The translations under genes and the position numbers were made by a program. DNA of 14,562 nt from an uncultured Clostridia bacterium. Its GTDB lineage: Bacteria > Bacillota > Clostridia > Lachnospirales > Bianqueaceae. Where the stretch lies: positions 1 to 14,562 of the forward strand of contig CANOUM010000025.1 in NCBI GenBank assembly GCA_947570515.1, read 5' to 3'. A model generated the notes under the pieces. It searched no databases and was not told where the DNA came from. It was given only the letters and a program-made list of their open reading frames with translations. Below are positions 13,323 to 14,562 of this stretch, in pieces. Positions within the stretch are counted from its first letter, which is position 1. Every line of letters starts with the position of its first letter.

Positions 13323-13895
13323 TTAATTTAATTCATCCAGCGTCATAGAAAAACTGGGAATAAACTCCTCCAAAAAATCTTCCGCGCAGGGCATATTCAT
13401 ATCATGAATTTTTTGCAGCAGCGTATCCTTTGCCATCGAAAATTCCAGATTTCCGCTTTTGAGCTCTTCCAGACATTTAGTATAGGCTGCGATTGTATCG
13501 GCTGCCTTCACATACCGGTACCATATTTCCTCCTCCGGCTGAATCAAAGGACGATACTCCTCCTGAAGCTCCTCCGGCAGCAGAGAAATCATCTTTTCCT
13601 CCGCCACTTTCTCCACGTTTTTATAGGCCTTCTGAATTTCCCGGTTGTAATACTTAATCGGCGTCACCAAATCACCGGTAATCACCTCTGCTGTCTCATG
13701 AAAAACAGCCAGCGCCATCACATGCTCCGGATTTAACTGACCGCCGTATTTTTTATTTTCAATCAAAGCCAGACAATGCGCAATCATCGCCACCTGAAGA
13801 CTGTGCTCCTGTACATTTTCCTCCCTGTTACTGCGCATTAGCCCCCATCTCTTAATGTGCTTCATCCTGGCAATATATGCAAAAAAATGACTCAA
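13323..13895 (-). CDS. YfbR-like HD-domain 5'-deoxynucleotidase
   Basis: This 190-residue HD-superfamily phosphohydrolase closely resembles E. coli YfbR, which removes phosphate from deoxynucleoside monophosphates. Shared blocks are HFFAYIARMKHIKRWGLMR (3-21), EENVQEHSLQVAMIAH (25-40), TGDLVTPIKYYN (73-84), and PSFSMTLDEL at the end. The metal ligands would be His31, His66, residue 67 and Asp133. Residue 67 is Glu (FHETAE) instead of the usual Asp of the HD pair, a conservative but notable change. The start is TTG 13895, with AAGGGGAG about 9 nt upstream; its TTGA overlaps the recF stop TGA, so translation is coupled. The conserved N-terminus leaves no room for a later start. A role in nucleotide pool control is likely, while activity with Glu67 is untested. 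Confidence 0.92.
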   Translation of the reverse strand: MSHFFAYIARMKHIKRWGLMRSNREENVQEHSLQVAMIAHCLALIENKKYGGQLNPEHVMALAVFHETAEVITGDLVTPIKYYNREIQKAYKNVEKVAEEKMISLLPEELQEEYRPLIQPEEEIWYRYVKAADTIAAYTKCLEELKSGNLEFSMAKDTLLQKIHDMNMPCAEDFLEEFIPSFSMTLDELN

Positions 13896-14562
13896 CTGAT
13901 AATTCTCCCCTTATGCACCTCAAACATTTTACCGGCCGGCAGCCTCTGAATACTATCCTCAATTCCTGTACAGGTAATAATCGTCTGATTTTGCTGAATA
14001 TACTGCGCAAGATGAAGCTGCCTTTCTCTGTCAAGCTCGCTCATCACATCATCCAGCAAAAGCACTGGACTATATCCAATCTCCTTCTTCATCATCTCCA
14101 GCTCCGCCAGCTTCATTGACAGAGCCGTTGTACGCTGCTGCCCCTGTGAACCGTACACACGCACGTCAGCCTGATCCACATACAGCGCCAAATCATCATG
14201 ATGGGGCCCGCTTGCCGTCGTACCATACCGAATATCACGCGCCAGATTATTTTCCAGCGCACGCTGGAAAAGGCTCTCGTCTGCCGGCACGGCGTTTTCG
14301 TACAAAATCTTTAATTTTTCTTCTCCATGCGTAATGCTGTCATGGATAGGGCCGGTAAAAGATTCTAACTGTTTTACAAATTGCTCTCTGCGCTTCATCA
14401 CCTTCACACCATAATGAATGAGTTGTGTGTCCCACGCAAAAATAGTTTCTTTTTTGGACGGATTTTTAGAAATTTCTTTCAGCAGCTGATTTCTTTGCCT
14501 AAGCACTTTGCAGTATTGCTGTAAATCATGAAGATATACAGGATCTACCTGACAAATCTCCA
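13892..14562 (-). CDS. recF: DNA replication and repair protein RecF, C-terminal part (gene runs off the window)
   Basis: The last 222 residues of RecF are present. RecF is a cytosolic SMC-like ATPase that helps load RecA at gaps as part of RecFOR. The ABC-type signature YGSQGQQRTTALSMKLAEL and the Walker B/D-loop VLLLDDVMSELDRERQ are intact, followed by the normal C-terminal beta-rich end. The frame stays open to the window edge, reading EICQVDPVYLHDLQQY before the internal GTG at 14506, so the GTG is not the start. The N-terminal Walker A half lies outside the window. The stop TGA (13892-13894) overlaps the TTG start of the HD gene. RecF is often followed by gyrB near the origin; here it is followed by a nucleotidase and metK. 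Confidence 0.95.
   Translation of the reverse strand, partial: EICQVDPVYLHDLQQYCKVLRQRNQLLKEISKNPSKKETIFAWDTQLIHYGVKVMKRREQFVKQLESFTGPIHDSITHGEEKLKILYENAVPADESLFQRALENNLARDIRYGTTASGPHHDDLALYVDQADVRVYGSQGQQRTTALSMKLAELEMMKKEIGYSPVLLLDDVMSELDRERQLHLAQYIQQNQTIITCTGIEDSIQRLPAGKMFEVHKGRIIS

Overview
The window is one continuous block of minus-strand genes, read from about 14562 down to 1. It looks like a chromosomal segment of an anaerobic, moderate-GC Firmicute of the Clostridia type, possibly Lachnospiraceae. This placement rests on protein family resemblance: a clostridial-style PurF paralog, an ECF sigma factor paired with an RsgI-like anti-sigma protein, strong AGGAGG ribosome binding sites and TTG/GTG starts. 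The species cannot be fixed from the sequence. I see no convincing plus-strand gene, tRNA, rRNA, CRISPR array, insertion sequence or phage gene.

Layout in the direction of transcription. (1) 14562-11452: the 3' part of recF, a YfbR-type HD nucleotidase that starts inside the recF stop codon, then metK with its own consensus promoter, then a nitroreductase, closed by a clear intrinsic terminator. (2) 11375-7804: purE, a PurF paralog that has lost its glutaminase residues, a D-serine dehydratase-like PLP enzyme whose start lies 2 nt after the PurF-like stop, and a RidA-family protein, closed by a terminator. (3) 7608-5998: a small exported protein with three calcium-loop-like repeats, an ECF sigma factor, and an RsgI-like membrane anti-sigma factor, closed by a terminator. 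(4) 5839-15: a MarR-type repressor, two half-ABC exporters forming a BmrC/BmrD-like heterodimer, and oligoendopeptidase F. The promoter of this operon is near consensus and is covered by inverted half-sites.

How the genes may work together. Region 2 combines purine synthesis genes with an enzyme expected to release 2-aminoacrylate and ammonia, plus the RidA-type protein that would hydrolyse the enamine. Next to them is a PRPP amidotransferase homologue that can no longer use glutamine. This suggests a glutamine-independent route to phosphoribosylamine. Region 3 looks like a surface-sensing circuit in which a secreted, probably calcium-binding protein is co-expressed with the sigma/anti-sigma pair. 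Region 4 is a self-regulated exporter cassette, but the second ABC subunit carries a one-base deletion in a homopolymer. That deletion separates its membrane domain from the ATPase domain carrying the Walker motifs of the only consensus ATP site. It is either a real inactivation or a sequence error.
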